Assembly (NCBI GenBank): GCA_011799875.1
Contig: CM022302.1
Span: 526,332,228-526,396,227, forward strand
Source: Thinopyrum elongatum
Taxonomy: Eukaryota > Streptophyta > Magnoliopsida > Poales > Poaceae
Reading direction: 5' to 3'
Length of the DNA stretch: 64,000 nucleotides
Shown: positions 45,167 through 55,442 of the stretch, piece after piece
Layout of the letters: each line of letters starts with the position of its first letter
Position numbering within the stretch: position 1 is the stretch's first letter
Notes under the pieces: generated by a model
Database searches by the model: none
What the model was told of the DNA's origin: nothing
What the model saw: the letters and a program-made list of their open reading frames with translations, nothing else
Position numbers and translations under genes: made by a program

Positions 45167-47994
45167 CAGTCAGCTGAAATTTCACTTTTGGGTCAGTCGA
45201 TTTTGTGGCCGTTGGATTTTTCTTTAAGATTCGTGATGTGTCTTTTCCCTGACCTGTGTTGTTTGTTGTGTGGGCTTCTTTCTTTTTTTGACTGATGACC
45301 CCTTATTTGGGTCAGTCGATTTCCTTCTGGGCCGAAGCCCATTAACTGTGTGATCCATCCCTGCTCTCTCTCCCTTCGTTTTTTATTACTTTTTTGTTTT
45401 TATGTGCTTTTGTTTTTGTTTTTCTGTTCTCTTTGTTACTTGGTTTTATTTTTATTTTGTGGATATTTTTTGGGATGTTGGGTGAGGGTAATGTACACAC
45501 ATAAATGATTTGCAAAATGTACAAAAATTACACTACTATATGATTATTGTTTGCGTACTAAAAAAGTGTAATTTAAGAGTGAAGTTGTGTGCACGTTTTG
45601 CAAACTTTTTTATTTTATTTTTCAATGGGTTATAATAATGCTACTAATTCATTCTTCCTTATTTTAATTAATTAATTAATTTTCTTCTTCTTAAAGGGTA
45701 ATACTAATGACACTAATTAATTCTTTATTAGAAAAACATACTATTTTGATTTTTTTTTTCGTTTCACTTTTATTTTTTCTTCTTAAAGGGTAATACCAAT
45801 GTTAATAATTCATTCTTCCATGGAATGCCTCATTATTTTGATTGTGTTCTAGTTTTTGTTCATTTTATTTTTTTCCTTAAAGAGTAATATGTAACCTACA
45901 ATTCATTTTCTTGAAAACTTTGAGTTTTGGTTTTAGTATTATTTTATTTCCTTTATTCTTTGGTGATAATACCAATGCCGCATTTTTCTCAGAAAACTTC
46001 CTTTTCTGAAAATTACACATTATATTCTTATTCCGCATATTATAAAAATGCGCAATTTCTTTGCAAATTGTTTGCCAAATATTTCATTATTTGTTTTATT
46101 ATTTTCAGGTCCTCTCTTCTGAACGGGAAACCAATGACACTAATTCATTGTTTCTTAGAAAACTTTACTATTTTAGTTTTTTTTAAGTTTTTATTTCATT
46201 TTCTTTATTCTTTAAGGGTAATACCAATACCTCTAATTCATTCCTACCTAGGATTTTTTTTTGTGAAATTTCACTATTTGTGCTTATTCTTGCATATTAT
46301 AAAAAAGCGCAATTTCTATTCAAACCGTGTGCAAATTTTGTCATTATTGTCTTTTTTTTTTACTTCTCTTTCTTCTTAAACGGTAATACCGATACCACTA
46401 ATTCATTATTTTCATCCGGAGAAGTAGAGACACCATGGATCAAATGCCAATGCTGCAAATTCATTCTTTCTTTAGAAAATTTACATTTTGTGAAAAAATT
46501 CACTATTATGTGTTTATTCTTGCATATTATAACAAAGCGCAATTTTTGTGCAGATTCTGTGCAATTTTTGTCATCATTTTGTTTTAGTTTTTTTATATCA
46601 TTTTCTTTCCCATTTAAGGGTATTTTTGGTTCACTTTTTTATTTATGTTTTATGTTTCTATGGGTTTTTCTTTTTCCCTTTTTCTTTCCTTTATTGATTA
46701 TTTTTTTGTGGGGTTTTGGCTGAGTGTCATTATATACAAACAAATACTATATAATATGTGTCCAAATTTCATGATTATATGATTATTTTTGCATATTACG
46801 ATAAAGTGTAATTTCGGTGCAAAGTTGTGCGCAAGTTTTTTTTAGTTGTCTTTCTTCTTAAAGGAAATGCATTATTTTAGTTACACTCTATAGGAATTAT
46901 AGCAGAATGCAAAAAATGCATCATTAATGCTATTTTTGCATTTCAAAAGGAATATTAGTGCAAATTGTGTGCAAGTTTTGAAAGTTGTTTCCTTTTATTT
47001 TTTTCTTCTTAAAGGCTTTTCTTTCTTAGAAAACTTCTATTTTGATTTTGTTTTAGTTTTTTACTGAAAGGGTAATACCAATGCCACGAATTCATCTTCC
47101 ATAAAAACATCATATTTTTTATTTTTAGTTTTTATTCATTTTTGATTTGTTTTTTTTAGTTCTCATTTCTTTTTTTTGTAAGGGTAATAACAAAGTCACT
47201 ACTCCATTACTAAATACTTTTTTTTGCGAAATGTCACTATAATAGTTCAGTTTTGCTTTATTTTTATTTGTTTTCTGGTTTCCATGTGTTTTTCTTTTTC
47301 CTTTTTTTTCTTTATTGGTTATTTTTTGTTTTATGTGGGTTTTTGACTGGGTGTAATTATATACAAACAAATACTATATAATATGTGCCAAAATTTCGTG
47401 ATTATATGATTATTTTTGCATATTACGATAAAGTGCAATTTCAGTGCAAAGTTGTGCGCAAGTTGTTTTTAATTTTCTTTCTTCTTACAGAAATACATTA
47501 TTTTATTTACACTATGTGTAAATTATAGTAGAATGCGAAAAATGCACTATTATATGCTTTATTCTTTGCATATTTCAAAAAGTGAAATTTCAATGCAAAT
47601 TGTATGCAAGTTTTGAAAGTTTTTCCCTTTTCATTACACATATAGTCACTAATGATTGCACAAAACAAATTGCGTTGCTGTTCGGATAATGGCCGTGACG
47701 GTTGGTTTTCCATGTGATTAATTAAATGCTAATGGCCGGTGCTTAATGAACTAAATATTGCTTATGTGATTGTGCGGTTGTGTGCATGCATGCATCGCAT
47801 GGAAGTGAACAAATGATTGTTTCAGTTCCGCGCCAGTCAGACCTAAGCAGCACTACAGATCATGCATGGATGGACTCTCAAGACCGACTCATACGGCGCT
47901 CTGTCCCTCGCTCTATCCCTCCATTCCCACTAGGAGCAAATCGACTGAAACAAATCTGGGTCAATCGACTGACCCATTTCATTTTCAGTTGATT
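45167..47994. mobile_element. AT-rich element with inverted ends, class uncertain
   Basis: CAGTCAGCTGAAA...GGGTCAGTCGATT at the left resembles the complement of the right end (47950-47994: AATCGACTGACCC...TTTCAGTTGATTG). GGGTCAGTCGATT recurs at about 45312. The interior is AT-rich, built of degenerate blocks around AAGGGTAATACCAATGCCAC and ATTCATTCTT. No clear target duplication was found, so limits are approximate. Open frames are AT-biased artefacts. Confidence 0.5.
46705..47630. repeat. ~300-bp duplicated block inside the AT-rich element
   Basis: The block starting near TATATACAAACAAATACTAT (about 46732) recurs near 47361, period about 630 bp, and runs through to GCAAGTTTTGAAAGTT (46970-46985 and 47605-47620). 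Confidence 0.8.
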
Positions 47995-48042
47995 GATCTC
48001 TAGCCGGTCCCTTATATCACACATACAATCATGTCAACAATG

Positions 48043-48206
48043 CCATTAAGATTGCGGAAAATAAATGGAATCAATACAAACCTAGTAAAGAGGCATTAAG
48101 ACCATGTTCTTGATAAGCATCTTACCATTAAGATTGCGGAAAATAAATGGAATCAATACAAACCTAGTAAAGAGGCATTAAGACCATGTTCTTGATAAGC
48201 ATCTTA
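48043..48206. repeat. Perfect 82-bp tandem duplication
   Basis: CCATTAAGATTGCGG... to GATAAGCATCTTA is present at 48043-48124 and again at 48125-48206 without a difference that I can see. Confidence 0.95.
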
Positions 48207-48768
48207 GCTGCTGGGATGATGCCGCGCATTACTTGGCTCTCTTCAGCTGCATCTGCACTCCATTTGACTGACCCTCATGTTCACCTCCAAAGGAAGTATC
48301 ATCAGGTATCTTTTCAATATCATCGGACTCTTCAACCTTCAAATGGATATGACAACAGTAAGTACTGCTGATATTAGTTACTCCATCAAGCATGGTGCTA
48401 TACCGTGACAAATTGGTTGTCCAATACCTGAACATCCTTTGAACCTTCAGGTGCTAATTAAGAAAATTCAGCAGATACCGAAGGGGTAAACCAAAAATGA
48501 GGATGTGTGCAGATTACACACACATGCATATGTCACACAAGAATCTTGTAGTGATGTCATTGGTTAAAGAGTAAACAGTTTGACAGTCATTACTGGAACC
48601 CTTTTATGTGTATAGTTGTCACGCCATGACAACCAAGGCGACCAGGTTACTGCGCGGGCAGTCCCTGTGTGCGGGACACATGAGCGACTCATAGTTAGAG
48701 CAGTGGTGGCCTGGGGTAAGCTCGGCGCAATGACACGACGAGTTGATGCGGGGGTTGGGGCAACCACC
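48207..48768. other. Unassigned DNA left of the hAT element
   Basis: No gene recognised. It ends in CAACCACC (48761-48768), the left target duplication of the hAT element. Confidence 0.4.
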
Positions 48769-48976
48769 CAGGGCCGGCCCTAGGCCAGGGCAGCAGGGGC
48801 GATGGCCCGGGGCCCAGCCAAACTAGGGGCCCCGACCTAGGGACGTTATGGGTCCTGAAATGGTGCAAATTTAAAAGAAAAAGGCATGTAGGCAGCAAGG
48901 CCCTTAATCCAATAGCCCAGCTAGGCCTGTAGGCACGTGCTCCTGCAATCTGCACGCCACCATTACAATTGTTCGT

Positions 48977-49462
48977 CTATACTTGCCCGAACACGAATAT
49001 AATTTCCCTCAAAATAACGTGTTGGATTTAGCTCTACACTTCTAACAATGCCAATTCTCCTTGCCAGCTGATCTACAATAGGTTCCTTTCGGTACAAGTC
49101 TGGGATCTTATGGATCTGCGCCCACACTGAAATGCTCTCGAGCTTGACAGATTCTGGAGCACGCTTTCCATCAAATTCCTCAATGAGTACCATCAGTCCA
49201 CGGAAGATCCATGGACCTTGGAACATTACTCTCTTCCAATCACCCAGGCAAAAGACTTGTATGACAAAAAGATTGTCATCGGCTTCCCTAATCTCAGGAT
49301 CATGAGCTAGGTTCCATATGGACTTTAGGGTTTCCTTCAATGCCGTGCTACTAAAAGTTTTGGAGGTGTTTACCCTTGCGACAGCTAGCCAACGGGCCTC
49401 CTTTACAAGTTTTCCGATCTCCTCTTCTCCCATGTAGACTTCATCGAGCTCTCCCTCTTGCA
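48977..49462 (-). pseudogene. LINE C ORF1, N-terminal part (inverted)
   Basis: Reading minus from about 49462, the frame covers the DUF4283 region: GELDEVYMGEEEIGKL, WLAVARVN, DNLFVIQVFCLGDW, GPWIFRG, ISVWAQIHKIPDLY and EGNYIRVRASID at the target duplication. It is homologous along its length to LINE B ORF1 (residues about 30-185). The true ORF start is missing (5' truncation). The rest of the protein is on the plus strand from about 49465. Confidence 0.85.
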
Positions 49463-49464
49463 GC

Positions 49465-50126
49465 CACTGATTCGATGGACACCCTTAAATCTGGCAGGAG
49501 AAAGAATTTTTCTTGAGGTTAAATATGAAAAGATTGGATATTTCTGTGGAGTGTGTGGCCTCCTTGGACATGACAAGGAGGAATGCGGTGACGGTGTTCA
49601 TCCTCCTGATAAAATACAGTGGGGGAAGTGACTCCTAGCCAAAAGACGGACGACTCAGGTCAACCAGGGAAGTGAATGCAAGTCTGCTTACTTTCGAGGC
49701 AGCTTCCGTGGCAGAGGCCGTTCTGGCCGTGGTGCACCTCGTAAGAAGAATTCCAATGAAGCTGGCCTAGACGATGATGGGGAGGAGCGGGACACAGCCC
49801 AGAGTCCTCTGAAAGAGAAAGACAGAGAGCAGAATGGAACCAGCACAGATAGTACAGAGGATACAAATCAAGTGAAGGAAAAGAACCAAACTGCAAGGAA
49901 ACTTGATATGGATGCTGGAACAGAAAGAGAAAAGGAGAAGCGTGATGGTACAGAGAAGAATCCCGCCATGGTGGCTGCCATGAGTGGGCTCATCCCACCT
50001 CCACCTCCAGCTTATATTCCTCCCAAGGAACGTAAGAAGGCTCGCAATGGAAGCTCACAAAAAAAGTCTACTGCTTCGGATGTACAATCGGCGGCCTCCC
50101 TCGAGGAGGACCGCCCGGCCCAATGA
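49465..50126 (+). pseudogene. LINE C ORF1, C-terminal part
   Basis: It continues ORF1 with FLEVKYEKIGYFCGVCGLLG and a canonical CCHC zinc knuckle (near 49545). One in-frame TGA near 49631 follows WGK, after which the frame stays open through basic and Glu/Lys-rich sequence and PPPPPAYIPP to the stop at 50124-50126. That stop overlaps the ATG of ORF2 (ATGA), as expected for reinitiation. Confidence 0.82.
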
Positions 50127-53100
50127 GTCTCATGGCATGGAACTGTCGCGGAGTGGGCAATGCTGCGACAGTCCGAGAGCTTCGCGATCTCGCGATGAAG
50201 TTTGCCCCGACCGTGTTGGGAATTGTTGAAACTCAAATTAGTAGTGCACGTGTTGAAGCTTTGGCATCTACCCTTGGGTATGATTGCAGTTATGCTGTAA
50301 GTAGTTCCGGCAGAAGTGGCGGTCTAGGAATTTTCTGGAATAAAGAAATAAAACTAGAGATTTTGAGTTATTCAAAGTATCACATTGATGCTTCAGTTGA
50401 TAGTCTAGGCTCTAACCCTTGGCGTCTAACACTTGTGTATGGAGAAGCGCAGGCTGAGGAGCGGTATCTCACCTGGGATACCTTGAAAAATTTGTCAACG
50501 ACAAGCAATCTTCCATGGCTGAGTTTGGGAGATTTTAACATAGTGGATTTTAATGAGGTTCTTCACCTTCACGAACATGATGGGATTGGGCCACGGAGCC
50601 AAGCTCACATAGATGCGTTCCGTGAGGCAATAGATATATGCTCTTTTCAAGACTTGGGTTTCTCTGGAACATTTTGGACCTTCGAGAAGAAGGTGGCGGG
50701 TGGTACATACACACGAGTCAGGTTGGATCGAGCTTTGGCGACCCCAACCTGGACAGCAGCCTTTCCGAACGCGGTGGTGTCACATGAGGTCGCGGCCTGC
50801 TCAGATCACTCAGCCATCAGGCTATGTTTACATGATAATACACTCGCAGGTCAAAGAAAACCTCCTCGTGCTTTTCGCTATGAAGCGATGTGGGAAACCC
50901 ACCCAGATTTACCTGAGGTAATCATAAATGGCTGGGGCAATCATGCTCAAGGGAACCCACTGGAGATAGTACGAGAGAAGCTACAGGCTCTTTCTTCCGA
51001 TTTGAGGCGATGGGAGGCAGACACTTTTGGCTCCGTGAGAAAGAAAATAAGAGAGCTGAAGTCCGAGCTGGACCGGCTCCGAAACAGGCAAAACAGGATA
51101 GGACCTGACCATCTAGAACCAAAGATTAACGAAAACTTGGTGGAATTATACCACCGAGAGGAGATCATGTGGAGGCAAAGGGCTCGGATTGAGTGGCTTT
51201 CTTCAGGTGATAAAAATACTTTTTTCTTTCATCAAAGAGCAAATAAGAGAAGGAGAAGAAACTTGATTAAGAGCCTAGCAGCGGCCAGTGGACTTATCAT
51301 TGATGATCCGACACAACTGGAGGCTATGGTGACAGAGTTTTATGCATCACTTTTTCAGTCTGAAGGTGTGACCGACATGCACCGAGTCATCAATGCAGTT
51401 CCAGTCAAGGTTACTGAGGCAATGAATGCTGTCCTTACAGCGGCATACAAGAGGGATGAGGTTAAAAATGCTCTATTCCAAATGTTTCCTCAAAAAGCAC
51501 CCGGGCCTGATGGTTATCCAGCCCAATTTTTCAGCATAATTGGGATGTTTGTGGTGATGATGTGACAGATGCAGTTCTTCGGATTATTGATGGAGAGGAC
51601 AGCCCTGCCTCTATTAATGACACAGTTTTGGTCCTTATTCCAAAGGTATCAAACCCCTCTTCACTTTCACAATTCCGTCCTATCAGCTTATGTAACGTGC
51701 TATATAAGATTGCTTCCAAGGTAGTTGCAAACCGTCTTAAGCAGATTTTGCCAGAGATAATTTCTAAGGAGCAATCAGCTTTTGTACCTGGTCGGTTAAT
51801 CACTGATAATATCATATCTGCATATGAATGCCTGCACTTCATGAAGAGAAACAAGGCAAAAAAGCATAGGTTTTGTGCGCTTAAGCTTGATATGATGAAG
51901 GCCTATGATCGAGTGGAGTGGTCTTATCTGGAAGCAATCTTGACCAAGTTGGGTTTCAATCCTCATTGGATTTCTGTGGTCATGAGTATGGTGAGCTCTG
52001 TAACTTTTTCAGTTTTGTTTAATGGCAAAAGGCTAGAAGAGTTTAAACCATCAAGAGGTATCCGACAGGGAGATCCTCTTTCACCCTATCTATTCTTGCT
52101 GGCAGCAGAGGGCCTTTCGTGCCTCCTAAAAGCTAATGCTCAATCATCTAATCTGAGTGGAATAAAAGTGGCAGAGACTGCTCCGACAGTTAGTCACCTT
52201 CTTTTTGCAGATGATAGCCTGCTGTTTTTTAAAGCAAGCCATGAAGGGGCGGAAGAATTGTCAAACCTTTTGGATATTTATTGTAATGCATCAGGTCAAA
52301 GAATTAATCGTGACAAGTCCTCAGTTTTCTTTAGCAAGGGATGCCCAGAAGCCCTGAGAGAGGAGGTAAAAACTTCCCTTGGTGTCACAAATGAGGCTCT
52401 TAATGATAGATACCTTGGCATGCCGACTGATGTTGGTAAATCAAAAAATGGAACCTTTAAGTATCTAAAAGATAGAGTTTGGAAAAAGGTCCAGGGGTGG
52501 TTGGAAAAGATGTTGTCAGTAGGAGGAAAAGAGGTGTTGATCAAATCTGTTGTTCAAGCTATCCCAGTGTACTCAATGTCATGCTTTAAGCTCCCGAGAG
52601 GTCTTTGCGAACATATCAACTCCATCATCCGCAAATTCTGGTGGGGGAGCAAGAATGGAAGCCGCAAGGTAGCATAGGTTTCTTGGGATGTTATGTGTCG
52701 GCCAAGGAACATGGGGGGACTTGGTTTTCGTGATCTCAAACTTTTTAATTTAGCATTGTTAGCAAGACAGGCCTGGAGAGTGCTTCAGGACCCACTTTCG
52801 TTGAGCTCCAGAATTTTGAAGAGTGTATACTTCCCTGAAACAACTATTTTAGAGGCTCCTTTGGGGAGTCACCCCTCGCAGATATGGCGATCTATACTTG
52901 AGGGGAGAGATGTGCTGGCTCATGGCCTTATACGCAGGATTGGTAATGGTGCTACTACTGAGATATGGCGACACAATTGGCTACCCAGAGAGACAACGAT
53001 GAGGCCTATCACATCACCGCCATTTTTGGGGCCTATGTTGGTTAGCGAGCTTATTGATGAGACATCTGCTAAATGGAGGGAGGAGCTGGTTCGTGACAGT

Positions 53101-54267
53101 TTTCTGCCAGTGGATGCCGCAACTATCTTAGATATACCACTTTGTACGCGGCAGGTCCAGGATTTTTGGGCATGGAGTAAGGAGAAGAGAGGAACATTCA
53201 GTGTCCGTTCAGCATACAGACTGCTGGTTCATACCAAGTTTACCAGGGGTAGCTGGCTGGAGGAAGCAGCTGGATCCTCATCGAATGAACGAACAGCAAA
53301 GGACTGGACAGCTCTATGGGGTACTCAAGTTCCAGCCAAGGTCAAACTTTTTCTATGGAGACTCGCCCTCCATTCGCTGCCTACAAATGATGTCAGGGCC
53401 CGGCGCAATATGGCTAACCATCCGAGGTGCAGTTTGTGCGGTATGCAAGATTCATGGAAGCATGCGCTGCTAGAATGTTCGTCGTCACGATGTGTATGGG
53501 CTTTGGCAGATTCAGAAATGGTGGAACATATGATGCACACAAATGAGAACAACGCCCGGAACTGGCTATTTTCACTGAAGGCTACGCTATCGCATGTGGA
53601 ATTTGTACAACTTACAGTAACGCTATGGGCGATTTGGTTTGCCCGCCGTAAGGAGATCCATGAAGCAGAATATCAATCTCCCATGACAACACATCTGTTT
53701 GTAAACAGGTTCATTGAGGATCTGGCCTTGATTGGGGGGGCGAAGCAACATGTTCGAGCAAACCCGGTAGCTCCCTGCAATGCTCGCGAACCATGGGTTC
53801 CGCCACCTACGGGATTCTCAAAGTTCAATGTCGACGCTGCCATTTCTGCGCATAATGGAAGGGGCTCTGCCGCTGTTGTATGCAGGGACGAGCGAGGCAT
53901 GTACCTTGGCAGTTCAGCAAGGGTCTATGCGATCACAGACCCACCAACGCTCGAAACTTTGGCTTGTAGGGAGGCTTTGTCTTTGGCTCTGGACCTAGAT
54001 GAACATCACCTGCTGATTGCGTCCGATTGCCAATCAGTTATAAAAGACATTGAAGAAAGAACGGGAGGAACAAATGCAGCCATAGTGAAGGAGATAACAG
54101 CCAGAAGAGAGGACTTTGAGGCATGCAGGTTTCATTTTGAGAGTAGAAAGAGCAATTTTGAGGCTCATGCTTTAGCTAGATTTGCTATTTCTTTAGAGAT
54201 TGGCCGTCATGTGTGGTTTGGCACCCCACATGATTCTGTAATTATCCCCATGAACATCATGAATTAA
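50123..54267 (+). pseudogene. LINE C ORF2: endonuclease, RT, zinc region, RNase H
   Basis: It starts MSLMAWNCRGVGNAATVREL. The endonuclease has VETQ, GDF...NEVL, RVRLDRAL and CSDHSAI; within GDFNEVL five extra residues (NIVDF) come from a 15-bp insertion. RT has APGPDGYPAQFF, LIPKVSNP, QSAFVPGRLITDN, LKLDMMKAYDRVEW, RGIRQGDPLSPYLF and the catalytic FADDS. The zinc region is CSLCGMQDSWKHALLEC, and RNase H shows FNVDAAI, VVCRDERG, LETLACREAL, ASDCQSV and SNFEAHALARFA. Breaks: loss of one base near 51527 (before the WD motif) and TAG at 52675-52677. Otherwise open over 4.1 kb, so this is a relatively young copy. Confidence 0.92.
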
Positions 54268-54679
54268 TAAAGGTGGGGGTTTTTACCTCAAAAAAAATAT
54301 TACAATTGTTCGTTATTTCTCAAAAAATATATACAATTGTTCGTTTTTCTGCCTGACCGCCTCACACAGATCGGACGACTGCGACTCGGTGGCAAGCCGG
54401 CAATAGCTGCCAGGTGCTAGCGCCTTCTCAAGGAATAACAGAGGTAAATCTTTAGATGTATTTCTCTTAGCCCTTAATTTTAGTTTAGTGATTAATCTAC
54501 ATTCTTCTTCTTACAAACCGTGATAGCCTTGTAGTAGAGTTTAGTCGCCTGGTCTTGCCGGTTTGATTTTCTTGATGATTGGATTTGGATAGGTGAAGAG
54601 TATGGATTGTCACTAATTTACTGCAAAGTTCTGGTGCTTTCGCTCCATTTCTTGAAAATATATAGCCCAAAAAAACATT

Positions 54680-54925
54680 TATCTGTTCCGAGAAATCAAG
54701 AAAGAAGAAACCAACATATAAGTTAATTGTATCTTAGAAGGGAGCTATGCATAAATTTGTTATGAGGAACGACACTACTGATAATCTTGAAGAATTAGAT
54801 GTTAATGGTGTTAAAGAACAACAACCTGATGAGATTGAGATCACAATTCAAGAAAATAATGCCCATGAAACTCCTAAAATTTAGAGTGACAATGAGAATC
54901 CTGGAAATTTAGATGAACAATGATC
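54680..54925 (+). pseudogene. hAT transposase (TTF-type) first-exon relic
   Basis: Degenerate frames here read SEKSRKKKPTYKLI, then after a stop KGAMHKFVMRN and further acidic residues with NNAHE. Plant hAT-related TTF-type zinc-finger/DUF4371 proteins begin in this way (Lys-rich start, short spacer, KG-x-hydrophobic-x-KF). Several stops break it. The zinc finger and catalytic domain are absent. Confidence 0.5.
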
Positions 54926-55008
54926 TTCTCCTGTTTTTCTCCAATGTAGGCGCTGGGTCCATTCGTTGAGTTCGCCCTGGGCCCTCTGAAACCCCAGGAC
55001 CGGCGCTG

Positions 55009-55442
55009 CTACCACCACCGGATCCACGGGCTGGCAATCGTCATACACGACAGACATTGCGTCGAGCACCTCGTGTGCAACAGTGGTGGTGGTGAGATGA
55101 GCTGACGCGGGGATTCAGGCGACCTCCACCAGATCCAAGAGTTGTGCATCGTCATACACGACGAGCACGGAGTTAAGAATTTACAGAGCATCGGCGGTGG
55201 CTGCATGTGGGCTAGTTCGGAATGGCGTGGAAGGCACTGGACGGGGAAGCTAGGGGTTGCCAGGACCCGAACTAGTTCCTGTGATCGATCGAGAGATGCA
55301 CCCCTGATTTGGAGGTGATCTGGATGGAGTTCAGGGAAGAAGTCACTAGAAACCCTAGACTAAATTAGCTAGAACGAAATGGGCAATAGTTTTCTTCTTC
55401 AGTTATCTTCAGATATCTCTGGTCCTGACAATACCCCCCTCT
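55009..55442. other. Right flank of the hAT element
   Basis: GC-rich to 55150. CGTCATACACGACA/GA and surrounding bases occur twice (about 55038 and 55150) as a ~115-bp-spaced direct repeat. No gene recognised. Confidence 0.45.

Larger units (their letters stand above)
48962..54313 (+). mobile_element. LINE C with inverted 5' segment (twin priming)
   Basis: A 15-bp duplication ATTACAATTGTTCGT lies at 48962-48976 and 54299-54313. The body, 48977-54298, ends in a short A tail. From about 49460 to the tail it reads plus; its first ~480 bp read minus. The minus part holds the N-terminal half of ORF1, the plus part resumes within a few codons of the same protein: the hallmark of twin-primed LINE integration. 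Confidence 0.92.
48769..55008. mobile_element. hAT element interrupted by LINE C
   Basis: The ends are CAGGGCCGGCCCTAGG (48769) and the complement of CCCCAGGACCGGCGCTG (ending 55008), the CAGGGCCGGCCC type of plant hAT elements. The 8-bp flanks CAACCACC and CTACCACC differ at one base, fitting an old hAT target duplication. Removing LINE C leaves about 0.9 kb, a non-autonomous derivative that keeps a relic of a transposase first exon. Confidence 0.82.

Noticed and set aside
45927..46723. Phe/Leu-rich frames resembling membrane proteins
   Set aside because: AT-rich low-complexity DNA gives such residues; no start context, homology or conservation.
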